Part shown: piece by piece, positions 23,420 through 32,283 of the stretch
Position numbering within the stretch: the first letter of the stretch is position 1
Layout: each line of letters starts with the position of its first letter
Assembly: GCF_000312505.2 (NCBI RefSeq)
Contig: NZ_HG326225.1
Span: 1-64,000 of the forward strand
Reading direction: 5' to 3'
Origin: Fenollaria massiliensis
GTDB lineage: Bacteria; Bacillota; Clostridia; Tissierellales; Peptoniphilaceae
Length of the DNA stretch: 64,000 nucleotides
The notes under the pieces: generated by a model
Seen by the model: the letters and a program-made list of their open reading frames with translations, nothing else
What the model was told of the DNA's origin: nothing
Database searches by the model: none
Made by a program: the position numbers and the translations under genes

Positions 23420-25042
23420 TTACGAATTTATTATTCTATCCTTTAATTCAAGTATTTGTCCAGGATTAACAGATAATTTGTCAAATTTATTTTTTATATA
23501 AAACTCAGTTAAGTCTGGGTCGCTGCCAAGCTCGCCGCAAACACTGATCTTAACGCCATTTTTCTTTGCGTTAGCCGCAGTCATCTCCATAAGTCTTAAA
23601 ATCGCTTTATGATGAATGTCTCTGTGTCTTGCTATCTTTTCATTTTGTCTATCAACTGCAAGAGTGTATTGAGTTAAATCGTTTGTGCCTATACTGAAAA
23701 AGCTTACTTCCTTTGCAAGATCATCACTGATTATGGCTGCTGCCGGTGTCTCGATCATGATACCTACTTCAATATCTTCATTGAATGGGATATTTTTTTC
23801 TTTTAGCTCATTAAATATTTCTTTAATAAGCTCTTTTGCTTTTTTCACTTCCCAAACGTCATTTATCATAGGAAGCATAATCTTGATATTGCCATAATGA
23901 GATGCTCTAATTATTGCTCTTAGCTGAGCTTTGAATAAATCCGTATCATCAAGGCATATCCTTATCGCTCTATAGCCAAGAGCTGGATTTTCTTCCTCTG
24001 GTAGATTTAGGTAATCAACTTTTTTATCCGCACCTATATCAAAGGTCCTCACGATTACTTCTTTGCCTTCCAACGCTTCAGCCACGTATTTATATTCCTT
24101 AAATTGCTCTTCTTCTGTTGGAAGCGAGTCTCTGCCAAGATATAAAAATTCTGTTCTGAATAAACCTATGCCCTCTGCGCCATTCTTTAAAGCAAGCGGC
24201 AAGTCCTTTGAATTGCCAATGTTTGCGTAAACACTTATATGTGTTCCGTCCTTGCTAATGGCTTTGGCTGTTTTTAATTTTTCAAGCTCTAATTTTCTTT
24301 TTTCTTCTTTTTCTATTCTATCTTTGACATCTGCGAGTAATTTTTCATCTGGATCAATGATTAGAGCGCCTTCATAAGCATCAAGTATGGCAGTTTTGCC
24401 ATCAATTGATTTATCAAAAGCGCTATCAAGATTCACAAGCGAAGCTATATTCATGGACTTAGCAAGTATTGCTGTGTGTGATTGCGTCGAGCCTTTCACT
24501 GTGACTATCGCAAGAAGCTTGTCCTTATCAATATTTAGCGTTTGACTTGGCAATAAATCTTCTGCGTACAAAATAACTTTTTCTTCAAGTCCCTCGTTAA
24601 ATGAATTTTTGATGCCTAAGATATTTTTAATAAGTCTTTGAGAAATATCTTTTATGTCCTTTGCTCTTTGGCTAAAGTATTCATCGTCCATGCTATTAAA
24701 AATTTCATAAAATTTTTCTTCAGCAAGACTTACTGCATAAGCGGCACTATCTTTTTCTTCGTTAATATTTCGTCTAATTTCATCTTGGTACTCAATATCA
24801 TCGATCATCATCTTGTGTACTTCAAAGATTTGTGCTTCTTCTTCGCCTGCATCCACTTTTGCTTTTTCAAATAATTTATCTAGCTCATCTATTGATTTTT
24901 TTACTGCTGCATCTAATTTATTGATTTCACTAGCTGTATCATTAATTTTTTCTTTGCTAATATTTATTTTTTCATCAGAGAAAACTTTTATCTTGCCTAA
25001 AACAAGACCTTTATTAGCTATAGTTCCTTTAATTGTTTTCAT
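23420..25042 (-). CDS. ptsI: PTS enzyme I (phosphoenolpyruvate-protein phosphotransferase)
   Basis: Moves phosphate from phosphoenolpyruvate to HPr. 540 residues. The N-terminal HPr-binding helices and swivelling domain carry the active His in KGSTQSHTAILAK (about residue 189), and the C-terminal TIM barrel has GIGLFRTEFLYLGR, GYRAIRICL and VCGELGSDP with the catalytic Cys. The start is ATG 25042, with GGTGGAG just upstream; the longer frame uses a GTG inside that site. It overlaps the end of nagA by 14 bases, so the two are translationally coupled. Placing general PTS genes behind nagA suggests amino sugars are a main PTS substrate here. Confidence 0.96.
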   Translation of the reverse strand: MKTIKGTIANKGLVLGKIKVFSDEKINISKEKINDTASEINKLDAAVKKSIDELDKLFEKAKVDAGEEEAQIFEVHKMMIDDIEYQDEIRRNINEEKDSAAYAVSLAEEKFYEIFNSMDDEYFSQRAKDIKDISQRLIKNILGIKNSFNEGLEEKVILYAEDLLPSQTLNIDKDKLLAIVTVKGSTQSHTAILAKSMNIASLVNLDSAFDKSIDGKTAILDAYEGALIIDPDEKLLADVKDRIEKEEKRKLELEKLKTAKAISKDGTHISVYANIGNSKDLPLALKNGAEGIGLFRTEFLYLGRDSLPTEEEQFKEYKYVAEALEGKEVIVRTFDIGADKKVDYLNLPEEENPALGYRAIRICLDDTDLFKAQLRAIIRASHYGNIKIMLPMINDVWEVKKAKELIKEIFNELKEKNIPFNEDIEVGIMIETPAAAIISDDLAKEVSFFSIGTNDLTQYTLAVDRQNEKIARHRDIHHKAILRLMEMTAANAKKNGVKISVCGELGSDPDLTEFYIKNKFDKLSVNPGQILELKDRIINS

Positions 25043-26156
25043 TAACTCCACCTATTTTTTTGCCTCTTATATATACATCGATTATGTTTAAATCTTTATC
25101 AACTACAACAAAGTTAGCATATTTGCCTACTCTTATGCTGCCATATTTATCATAAATACCAGCTTCTTTGGCTGAGTTAACAGCAGCTGATTTAACAAGC
25201 GATTCGAATGGAACGCCAATTGAGTAAGCGTATCTAATGCAGTCAAATAAATTACTTGCGCTGCCAGCTATAGTTCCCGACTCAAGTGTAGCCTTCTTGC
25301 CTTTTACATAAACGTCTTGACCGCCTAAGCTGTATTTGCCGTCCGAAAGGCCAGTTGCCATCATAGAATCAGATATTAAGATTACTCTGTCGTCACCAAA
25401 CATCGCATATATCATCCTTATTACTGATGGATGTATATGAACGCCATCTGTTATGAGCTCAACCATGACCTCAGGGCTGTCAAAGGCTGCTCCGCACACA
25501 CCAGGGTTTCTGTGCTTGATATCATTAAGCGCGTTAAATAAATGTGTTACCGATCTTGCTCCTAAATCAAAGGCTTCAAGTGCAGTGTCATAGTCACAAT
25601 CAGTATGGCCAACTGATATAACGACCTCATCAGCTCTTTCTTTGATGAATTCTTTTGCTCCATCAACCTCAGGCGCTATAGTGATCTTTTTTATTCTATT
25701 ATTAGAAAGTTTTTGATATTTGTCAAAATGCTCAAGACTTGGCATAGCTAAGTACTTAGGGTTTTGCGCACCAATCTTGTCCTTGGATATATATGGTCCT
25801 TCCATGTGCACGCCAATAAACTCAGCTCCCTTAGTTCCATCGTATTCGCCAATCGCTTTGAATATTCTTTCTAGCTCTTCATCTGCCAAGGTCATAGTAG
25901 CTGGAATGACTTGAGTAACGCCATTTTGCGCCTCATACTCGCATATTGCTTCTATAGACTCTTTTGTTCCATCGCATAGGTCCTTGCCCATCGCGCCATG
26001 GAAATGAATATCTGTTAAACCTGGAATGATGTAAGCATCTGAATAATCTTTAACGATATCGTCATTGCTATAAACAGTGAATATCTCTCCATTCACAGCA
26101 ATATCCTTTCTAATAAATTTACCGTCGCAGTAAACATTAGCTCCTTTTATAAGCAT
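25029..26156 (-). CDS. nagA: N-acetylglucosamine-6-phosphate deacetylase
   Basis: Removes acetate from GlcNAc-6-phosphate after PTS uptake. 375 residues, an amidohydrolase barrel with IHFHGAMGKD (about 49-58), GVHMEGPYISKDKIGAQNP (about 116-134), VGHTDCDYDTA, SVTHLFNAL and the catalytic Asp in LISDSMMATG. I use ATG 26156, preceded by GGGGGTG; the longer frame extends back through the promoter. First gene of nagA-ptsI-ptsH, divergent from nagE, with a palindrome over its -10 box. No nagB is in the window. Confidence 0.95.
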   Translation of the reverse strand: MLIKGANVYCDGKFIRKDIAVNGEIFTVYSNDDIVKDYSDAYIIPGLTDIHFHGAMGKDLCDGTKESIEAICEYEAQNGVTQVIPATMTLADEELERIFKAIGEYDGTKGAEFIGVHMEGPYISKDKIGAQNPKYLAMPSLEHFDKYQKLSNNRIKKITIAPEVDGAKEFIKERADEVVISVGHTDCDYDTALEAFDLGARSVTHLFNALNDIKHRNPGVCGAAFDSPEVMVELITDGVHIHPSVIRMIYAMFGDDRVILISDSMMATGLSDGKYSLGGQDVYVKGKKATLESGTIAGSASNLFDCIRYAYSIGVPFESLVKSAAVNSAKEAGIYDKYGSIRVGKYANFVVVDKDLNIIDVYIRGKKIGGVNENN

Positions 26157-26184
26157 AGTAACACCCCCTGATATTTTATACTTA

Positions 26185-26214
26185 ATTATAAGTATGCTTA
26201 TATTCATTTTACAA
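26185..26214 (-). promoter_or_regulatory. Promoter of nagA-ptsI-ptsH
   Basis: Minus strand: TTGTAA (26209-26214), 18 bases, TATAAT (26185-26190). Confidence 0.6.
26187..26202. promoter_or_regulatory. Palindrome over the nagA -10 region, candidate operator
   Basis: TATAAG-TATG-CTTATA, 6-bp perfect arms. It lies between nagA and nagE and would block nagA transcription if bound. No match to the known NagR/DasR consensus was recognised. Confidence 0.4.
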
Positions 26215-26272
26215 TAAATATAGTATTTTTGCAAACTATTTTTTAATAAGTATTTTTAATTTCGTAAGAATG

Positions 26273-26281
26273 TGGTATAAT
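26273..26281 (+). promoter_or_regulatory. Extended -10 promoter of nagE
   Basis: TGGTATAAT with only a weak -35. The predicted leader is about 45 bases, longer than most here. Confidence 0.6.
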
Positions 26282-26332
26282 ATAAATAATAATAGTAATT
26301 ATTATTTAATTTTTATTAAGGAGGTCATTATT

Positions 26333-27808
26333 ATGATGAAAAAACTTCAAAACCTAGGTAAGGCTTTGATGCAACCAGTAGCTATACTTCCAGTTGCTGC
26401 TCTACTAATGGGTATTGGTTATTGGATTGACCCAACAGGTTGGGGCTCTAATAGCATTATCGCAGCATTCTTAATCAAGACTGGTGCAGCCATACTTGAC
26501 AACTTGGGAATTATTTTCGCAGTAGGTGTTGCTTATGGTCTATCAAAGGATAGGAACGGTGCAGCAGGACTTTCTGGTCTAGTAGCATTCTTAATAGCAA
26601 CTACACTTCTATCAGCAGGAACAGTTGCTATATTCAAAGGTGTTGATGCATCTGAACTAGCTTTAACTGACGGCTGGCAAAAAATGAACAACGGAAACGT
26701 ATTCGTTGGTATCATCTCAGGTCTTGTAGCTGCATTTGCATACAACAAGTTCTATCAAGTACAATTGCCAGATGCATTTGCATTCTTCAGTGGTAGAAGA
26801 CTTACTCCTATCATGACATCATTATTCATGATTATAGTATCAGCAATACTTTACTATGTATGGCCAATACTATTTAGCGCTCTAGTAGCTTTTGGTGAAG
26901 GTATTCAAAGTTTAGGCGCAATAGGTGCAGGTATTTATGCATTCTTCAACAGATTATTAATACCAACTGGACTTCATCACGCACTAAACTCAGTATTCTG
27001 GTTTGATATCGCTGGTATCAATGATATCCCTAACTTCTTAGGCGGAGCAGCTTCTCTAGAAGCAGGTACAGCTGTTAAAGGTGTAACAGGTATGTATCAA
27101 GCAGGTTTCTTCCCTGTAATGATGTTTGGTCTACCAGGCGCAGCTCTTGCTATGTATCAAGAAGCTAAACCTGAAAAGAAAAATGTTGCTAAATCATTAT
27201 TAGTTGCAGCAGCATTCGCATCATTCTTCACAGGCGTTACTGAACCTCTTGAATTTGCATTCATGTTCTTAGCACCAGCTCTATATGTAGTTCATGCATT
27301 ATTAACTGGTATTTCAGTTGCTATCGCAGCAGCTTTCCATTGGACAGCAGGCTTTGGTTTCTCAGCAGGTTTTGTTGACTACTTCTTATCATTAAGAAAC
27401 CCAGTTGCTAACAATCCTTGGATGTTAATCCCACTTGGACTAATATTCTTCGTAATCTATTACCTAGTATTTAGATTCTTCATTAGAACATTCAATCTAA
27501 AGACTCCTGGTAGAGAAGATGACGACATTGAAGCAACAGCTGATACAGCTTCAGCTAAGAATGACTTTGATGAAGTAGCTGCCATCATTATCGAAGGTCT
27601 TGGCGGAAAAGAAAACATCGAAGACATTGACTACTGCTCAACTAGACTAAGAACTAGCCTTGTTGATGGAGCAAAAGTTAACGAAGCAAAGATTAAAGAA
27701 GCAAAAGTTTTAGGTCTTATCAAACCTGATAAGGATTCAATCCAAATCATTATTGGACCACAAGTTCAATTCGTTTATGATAAGATTCACGAAAATATTG
27801 GTAAATAA
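26333..27808 (+). CDS. nagE: PTS transporter IICB, N-acetylglucosamine type
   Basis: Imports and phosphorylates N-acetylglucosamine (or glucose). 491 residues. The membrane IIC domain covers about 1-385 with around ten helices and the family segments FFSGRRLTPIMTS and PTGLHHALNSVFWFDIAGI. The IIB domain (about 405-491) carries the phosphorylated Cys in DIDYCSTRLRTSL. The GlcNAc assignment rests on the divergent nagA-ptsI-ptsH unit. There is no IIA domain, so IIA must come from another protein not in the window. The start is ATG 26333, with AAGGAGG 8 bases upstream; a second ATG follows directly. Confidence 0.9.
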   Translation: MMKKLQNLGKALMQPVAILPVAALLMGIGYWIDPTGWGSNSIIAAFLIKTGAAILDNLGIIFAVGVAYGLSKDRNGAAGLSGLVAFLIATTLLSAGTVAIFKGVDASELALTDGWQKMNNGNVFVGIISGLVAAFAYNKFYQVQLPDAFAFFSGRRLTPIMTSLFMIIVSAILYYVWPILFSALVAFGEGIQSLGAIGAGIYAFFNRLLIPTGLHHALNSVFWFDIAGINDIPNFLGGAASLEAGTAVKGVTGMYQAGFFPVMMFGLPGAALAMYQEAKPEKKNVAKSLLVAAAFASFFTGVTEPLEFAFMFLAPALYVVHALLTGISVAIAAAFHWTAGFGFSAGFVDYFLSLRNPVANNPWMLIPLGLIFFVIYYLVFRFFIRTFNLKTPGREDDDIEATADTASAKNDFDEVAAIIIEGLGGKENIEDIDYCSTRLRTSLVDGAKVNEAKIKEAKVLGLIKPDKDSIQIIIGPQVQFVYDKIHENIGK

Positions 27809-27828
27809 TTTAAAATAATTACTATATG

Positions 27829-27857
27829 GACTCCGATTAATTTCGGAGTCTTTTTTT
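27829..27857 (+). terminator. Terminator of nagE
   Basis: GACTCCGA/TCGGAGTC stem (27829-27836 with 27843-27850), then seven T. Confidence 0.9.
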
Positions 27858-27882
27858 ATATGAAGATTCTTGTTTAAACGCA

Positions 27883-27911
27883 TAAAAAAGACGGGCACAC
27901 TCACCCGTCTT
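27883..27911 (-). terminator. Terminator of the copA-fba-copZ-M42 unit
   Basis: AAGACGGG/CCCGTCTT stem (27888-27895 with 27904-27911), then TTTTTT on the minus strand. Confidence 0.85.
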
Positions 27912-27930
27912 CTTACGTTTATAAGTTTAT

Positions 27931-28959
27931 TTATTTTTCTAAATAAGCTTTTAATAATTTTTCAGTATTGTCAATCGCTTTTATATTTGTTCTTTCGATA
28001 TGATGTGATGCATCTGTGCCAACACCTATGCAAGCAAAGTTTAGATTAAGTCCAGCGACTGCTCCTAGTGAACCGTCTGAACCATATCTTTGATGAACAT
28101 CTATAACGTAATCAATTTTATTTTTTATCGCTAAGTCTTCAAGTCTATCTCTAAAATCGATTGGATAAGGTGTTCTTGAATCTTTTGCAACTATTGTTAC
28201 CTTGTCTTCGGCTGAATTATTTTCATAACTAACTATACCTATATCAAGAGCAAGTACTTCGTATGCATGCTCTGGCACATAGCTTATGCCGTGACCAAGC
28301 TCTTCAAAGTTTGTGAAATAAAACATTGTATCACATGCCAATTCAATATTTTTCTTAAGAACTTCTTCCATCACATATATCATGATGGCAGCGTGTATCT
28401 TGTTATCGATGAAGCGTGATACTAAAAAGTTTTCTGTCACTCTTGTGCGCGGCTCAAAAGCAACGAAATCTCCAACATTAACACCGATTGCTAAAGTTTC
28501 TTCCTTTGAAGAACTTTCAATATCAAATCTTATTTCAGTTGAGTGTCTTTCTCTTGGAAGAGTTTTTTCTCTTTCGTCTTCCATGGTGTGAACGCTAGCC
28601 TTGTTTGGTAAAACTGTTCCAGTAACTACGCCCTTCTTAGTATAAGTTCTAACTAGTTCTCCCTCAAGCGATGCGTACATAAATCCGCCAATATTTTCAA
28701 ATTCTGCCCTGCCGTTGTCCTTGATTCTTGAAACGATTCCGCCAAGTGTATCAATGTGAGCAGTTACTATTCTAAGCTTAGATGAATCTTTTCCCTTCAA
28801 TATAGCATAAAGAGCATTCTTATTTGTTTTTTCTAAGCTCAATTTTCCCTTAAAATGCTCTTCTATATAAGTATTCACCATCTGACACATGCCCGATGGT
28901 GAATCTATTTTTAATAATTTTTCTGCTATATCGAGAATTCTTTTATTCGACTCCTTCAT
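27931..28959 (-). CDS. M42-family metallo-aminopeptidase
   Basis: A 342-residue cytoplasmic aminopeptidase of the FrvX/YsdC/PepA(TET) type that trims peptides as a large self-compartmentalised particle. Metal and catalytic residues appear in VTAHIDTLGG (His), SRFIDNKIHAA (Asp), TNFEELGHG (Glu-Glu), LALDIGIV (Asp) and the final DASHHIERT (His). The ATG lies inside the end of copZ (17-base overlap) with a weak ribosome binding site, so translation probably depends on copZ. Substrate preference (glutamyl or other) is unknown. Confidence 0.9.
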   Translation of the reverse strand: MKESNKRILDIAEKLLKIDSPSGMCQMVNTYIEEHFKGKLSLEKTNKNALYAILKGKDSSKLRIVTAHIDTLGGIVSRIKDNGRAEFENIGGFMYASLEGELVRTYTKKGVVTGTVLPNKASVHTMEDEREKTLPRERHSTEIRFDIESSSKEETLAIGVNVGDFVAFEPRTRVTENFLVSRFIDNKIHAAIMIYVMEEVLKKNIELACDTMFYFTNFEELGHGISYVPEHAYEVLALDIGIVSYENNSAEDKVTIVAKDSRTPYPIDFRDRLEDLAIKNKIDYVIDVHQRYGSDGSLGAVAGLNLNFACIGVGTDASHHIERTNIKAIDNTEKLLKAYLEK

Positions 28960-29161
28960 AGTCTTCTACTTCGTAGCCAAGGTCTTCGATAGCCTTTTTA
29001 ACTTTTGCTAAATCGAATTCTTCTTTGCTTTCAATATCAACATGACCTGATGCAAAATTAGCTGTTACTACATCAATCTCATCAAATTTTTCTAATGCCT
29101 TTTCAATAGCTTCGCTACATCCTTCACATTTCATTCCGTGTACTTTTAAAATTCTTTTCAT
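28943..29161 (-). CDS. copZ: Heavy-metal-associated (HMA) copper chaperone-like protein
   Basis: A 72-residue single HMA domain. The metal-binding loop is HGMKCEGCSEAI (about 8-19) with the CxxC pair, and the fold follows the usual beta-alpha-beta-beta-alpha-beta pattern. It would carry Cu(I) to CopA, which is the first gene of the same unit. The Lys before CEGC and the acidic tail (YEVEDYEGVE) are mild departures from classic CopZ. The ATG overlaps the aldolase stop by one base (TAATG). Confidence 0.85.
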   Translation of the reverse strand: MKRILKVHGMKCEGCSEAIEKALEKFDEIDVVTANFASGHVDIESKEEFDLAKVKKAIEDLGYEVEDYEGVE

Positions 29162-30048
29162 TACTTAATCGACTCCTTATAAATTGATTCTATGGATTCT
29201 TCCATATGTTTATTGAATTCTTCATCTGTCATGCTAGCTTTAGCTCCTTCAGTTAGTGCTCTTGAGAAGGATGCGATAACTCTGTGATTTCTACCAAGTC
29301 TTTCGTTAGACTCCTCTCTTGAGTATCCACCTGAAAGTGCTACTATCCTTAGAACATTTTCATAATCATATAGTGGCAAATATAGATTATCTTCTTCAGG
29401 TAATGTTAGCTTTAACATGATGAAGTCATCTTTAGCTAATTTTTCTATATTTTCTTTTAATTCGTTTAATAATATTTTTTCGATTTCGCCCTTATATTCA
29501 GCGTGTATGTCAACTTCTGGTTCTATGATAGGAACAAAGCCTTTTGCGATGATTTTCTTAGCATAATCAAACTGTTGTTTTACTACTTCTTTTATGCCTA
29601 CGCAATCAAATTCTTTTATAACTGATCTCATCTTAGTACCAAAGATGCCTCTTTCCTTCGCTCTTTCAAGAAGCGAGTCAAGTTTAGTCATCTCTTTCAT
29701 AACTTGAACGCCATTTTCAAGATCTGCTAGGCCTTGGTCAACCTTAACGAATGGAAGTATTTCTAATTTATTCCATAAGTAATCAGCTGTCTTCATGCCA
29801 TCAATTTCTCTGTCAATAGTTTGTTCAAAAAGTATCGCTCCAAGTATATGGTCCTTGTTAAAGCTTGGTGCTTTGATGATTCTTGTTCTCATTTCATGAA
29901 CAAGTTTAAACATTTCATCTTCTGATGAATATTTGTCCTCATCAATACCATATAGTCTCAAAGCCTTTGGTGTTGAACCACCACTTTGGTCTAAGGCAGC
30001 TATGAAACCCTTTCTGTTTCTAGCGATGTCTAGTTTTTTACTATCCAT
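29161..30048 (-). CDS. fda: Class I fructose-bisphosphate aldolase
   Basis: Splits fructose 1,6-bisphosphate into the two triose phosphates without metal, using a lysine Schiff base. 295 residues, the length of the staphylococcal-type class I enzyme. Motifs include GFIAALDQSGGSTPKALRLY (about 10-29), VKVDQGLADLENG and the Schiff-base lysine in IMLKLTLPEEDN (about 207-218). AGGAGG lies 6 bases before ATG 30048; the longer frame uses a TTG upstream of that site. Unusual context: it sits between copA and copZ. A metal-free aldolase could be useful under metal stress, but that is inference. Confidence 0.93.
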   Translation of the reverse strand: MDSKKLDIARNRKGFIAALDQSGGSTPKALRLYGIDEDKYSSEDEMFKLVHEMRTRIIKAPSFNKDHILGAILFEQTIDREIDGMKTADYLWNKLEILPFVKVDQGLADLENGVQVMKEMTKLDSLLERAKERGIFGTKMRSVIKEFDCVGIKEVVKQQFDYAKKIIAKGFVPIIEPEVDIHAEYKGEIEKILLNELKENIEKLAKDDFIMLKLTLPEEDNLYLPLYDYENVLRIVALSGGYSREESNERLGRNHRVIASFSRALTEGAKASMTDEEFNKHMEESIESIYKESIK

Positions 30049-30071
30049 AAATTTCCTCCTCAATTATATTT

Positions 30072-32219
30072 CTATTTGTATCTTAATCTTAGTGAGTTCG
30101 TTACAACGCATACTGATGAGAATGCCATCGCAGTTCCCGCAAGCATCGGTGTTAATAGGCCTAAGATGGCAAATGGTATGCCAACCACATTATAAAAGAA
30201 GGCCCAGAATAAATTTTCTTTAATAATTTTCATGGCTGCTCGTGAAAGTTCAAGTGCTCTTTGAACGCCGCCGATGGAGTTATTCAAAAGACTTATATCA
30301 CTCGCTTCTAAAGCAACATCTGTGCCTGAAGCGATTGAATAGCCAACATCTGAGCTTGCTAAGCTTGGTGCGTCATTGACACCATCGCCAACCATGGCAA
30401 GTTTTGCACACGATTTTTTAATCTCTTCAATTGCTTTTAATTTATCTTCTGGAAGAAGTTCTGCTCTAAACTCATCTATACCAAGTTTTTGAGCTACGTT
30501 CTTAGCTACAATATCATTATCCCCTGTAAGCATATAAGTTTTTATGCCCATGGACTTAATTTTAGCAATGGCTTCTTTACTGTCACTTCTTAAACTATCT
30601 TCAATCGCAAAATAGCTTACAGCTTTTCCATCTATTGCCATGACTATGACAGTAGCGCCCTCGTCCAAAAGTTCTTTCATTAAAGCATTGTCATAATTTA
30701 TGCCAAGCTCATCAAAATATCTTTCGTTTGATAAAATTATTTCTTTGTTATCAAGTTTTGCGCAAACGCCCTTTGAGTGAATCGCTTCAAATTCATCAGC
30801 TTCATGATATTCAATGCCCTTATCTTTAGCAAATGATGATATCGCCTCGCTTATTAAGTGCTCTGATTGATTTTCGGCGCTATAAGCATATCTTAAAATA
30901 TCTTTATCGCTAATATTTGAAGTATTGATAAATTTTGTAAGAGATAATTTTCCCTCAGTTAATGTACCTGTCTTGTCAAAACAAACTGCATCAACTTTTG
31001 CATTTGCTTCCAAAACTTCGCCTGACTTGATTAGTACGCCCGATTGAGCTGCTCTGCCTGTCGCAACCATGATGGCTGTAGGTGTTGCAAGACCCAAGCT
31101 ACATGGGCAAGCGATAACCAAAACACTTATCGCATTAATTATGCCTGTGTTAGCGTCCTTAAATATAGTATAAATCAAAAATGTCAAAAATGCAATAGCC
31201 ATTACCGACGGAACAAAGATGTTGGCAATCTTGTCTGCCATCCTTTGTACCGGTGCTTTCGAACTAGCCGCGTCGTCAACCATCCTTATGATATTGGCAA
31301 GCGTTGTATCTTCGCCAACTTTAGTGACCTTAAACTTAAAAGTGCTTGGTCCATTGACAGTTGATCCTATAACTGCCTCGCCAATCGTTTTATTCACAGG
31401 AAGGCTCTCACCAGTTATCATCGCTTCGTTGATTGATGCCTCGCCTTCAGTGATTACGCCATCTGAAGCAAGTCTCTCGCCCGGTCTAACTAAGACGACG
31501 TCATCTATCTCAAGCTCATCTATGCTAATGGTTTTTTCTTCTCCCTCTCTAATTACAGTCACTTCGTCAACTTTTAAACTTTGTAATTTATCAACAGCTT
31601 CATTAGTCTTGGCTTTTGCCTTTGCTTCCATAAGTTTACCTAATAAAACTAAAGTAATAATTACAGCCGATGACTCAAAGTATAGATGAGGATTATCTAT
31701 AAACATATTGTAAATGCTATATAGATACGCAGCTGTCGTTCCCATAGAAACAAGTACGTCCATATTAAAAGTTTTGCTTCTTAATGAACTTATTGCGCCT
31801 TTATAAAATCTGTGCCCACCAAAAATTTGAACAAGCGTTGCAAAAGCAAATTGCCATCTGGCATCTGCGTAAAACACTTGTATATGTGCCATGTGTAAAA
31901 ACATTACTGAAAATAATGGCAGTGCGAAAATTAATGAGATTAAAAAATCGCGTTTAAGTGTTTTTATCTCTTTTTCTCTAAGCTCTCTCTCCTTTTCTAT
32001 ATCGCGGCTTTCTTGATAGTAGCCAGTAAAACCCGCTCTTGAGATGACATCCAATATATCATCACGAGAAATTACATTTTCGTCATAAATTACTCTCGCT
32101 CTATTTGATGATAGATTAACATTGGCTCTTGATACGCCATCTTGTCTTGATAAAACTTTTTCAAGCCTTGCTGAACAAGCAGCACAGCTCATTCCTTGAA
32201 TTAAAAAATTGTCTTTCAT
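30072..32219 (-). CDS. copA: Copper-translocating P1B-type ATPase
   Basis: A membrane ATPase that exports Cu(I) (or Ag). 715 residues. One N-terminal HMA domain has QGMSCAACSARL (about 7-18). Eight membrane helices carry the CPC ion motif (VIACPCSLGLATPTA, about 364-378), the TGES actuator loop, the phosphorylated Asp in DKTGTLTEG (about 406-414), and GDGVNDAPSLA near the end. The true start is ATG 32219, with GGTGAT 3 bases upstream, not the far upstream start of the open frame. It begins the unit copA-fda-copZ-M42 peptidase, 23 bases before fda. Confidence 0.95.
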   Translation of the reverse strand: MKDNFLIQGMSCAACSARLEKVLSRQDGVSRANVNLSSNRARVIYDENVISRDDILDVISRAGFTGYYQESRDIEKERELREKEIKTLKRDFLISLIFALPLFSVMFLHMAHIQVFYADARWQFAFATLVQIFGGHRFYKGAISSLRSKTFNMDVLVSMGTTAAYLYSIYNMFIDNPHLYFESSAVIITLVLLGKLMEAKAKAKTNEAVDKLQSLKVDEVTVIREGEEKTISIDELEIDDVVLVRPGERLASDGVITEGEASINEAMITGESLPVNKTIGEAVIGSTVNGPSTFKFKVTKVGEDTTLANIIRMVDDAASSKAPVQRMADKIANIFVPSVMAIAFLTFLIYTIFKDANTGIINAISVLVIACPCSLGLATPTAIMVATGRAAQSGVLIKSGEVLEANAKVDAVCFDKTGTLTEGKLSLTKFINTSNISDKDILRYAYSAENQSEHLISEAISSFAKDKGIEYHEADEFEAIHSKGVCAKLDNKEIILSNERYFDELGINYDNALMKELLDEGATVIVMAIDGKAVSYFAIEDSLRSDSKEAIAKIKSMGIKTYMLTGDNDIVAKNVAQKLGIDEFRAELLPEDKLKAIEEIKKSCAKLAMVGDGVNDAPSLASSDVGYSIASGTDVALEASDISLLNNSIGGVQRALELSRAAMKIIKENLFWAFFYNVVGIPFAILGLLTPMLAGTAMAFSSVCVVTNSLRLRYK

Positions 32220-32234
32220 ATAATCACCATAATT

Positions 32235-32264
32235 ATTATACCCAATTTTGTGGTATAATATCAA
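32235..32264 (-). promoter_or_regulatory. Promoter of copA, ending in a leader of about 9 bases
   Basis: Minus strand: TTGATA (32259-32264), 18 bases, TATAAT (32235-32240), then N6-GGTGAT-N3-ATG. Its -35 box overlaps the -10 box of the divergent nitroreductase promoter. Confidence 0.68.
32251..32259 (+). promoter_or_regulatory. Extended -10 promoter of the nitroreductase gene
   Basis: TGGTATAAT (TATAAT at 32254-32259), overlapping the copA -35 box on the other strand. Confidence 0.6.
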
Positions 32265-32283
32265 TATGAAAGGACGTGATGAT

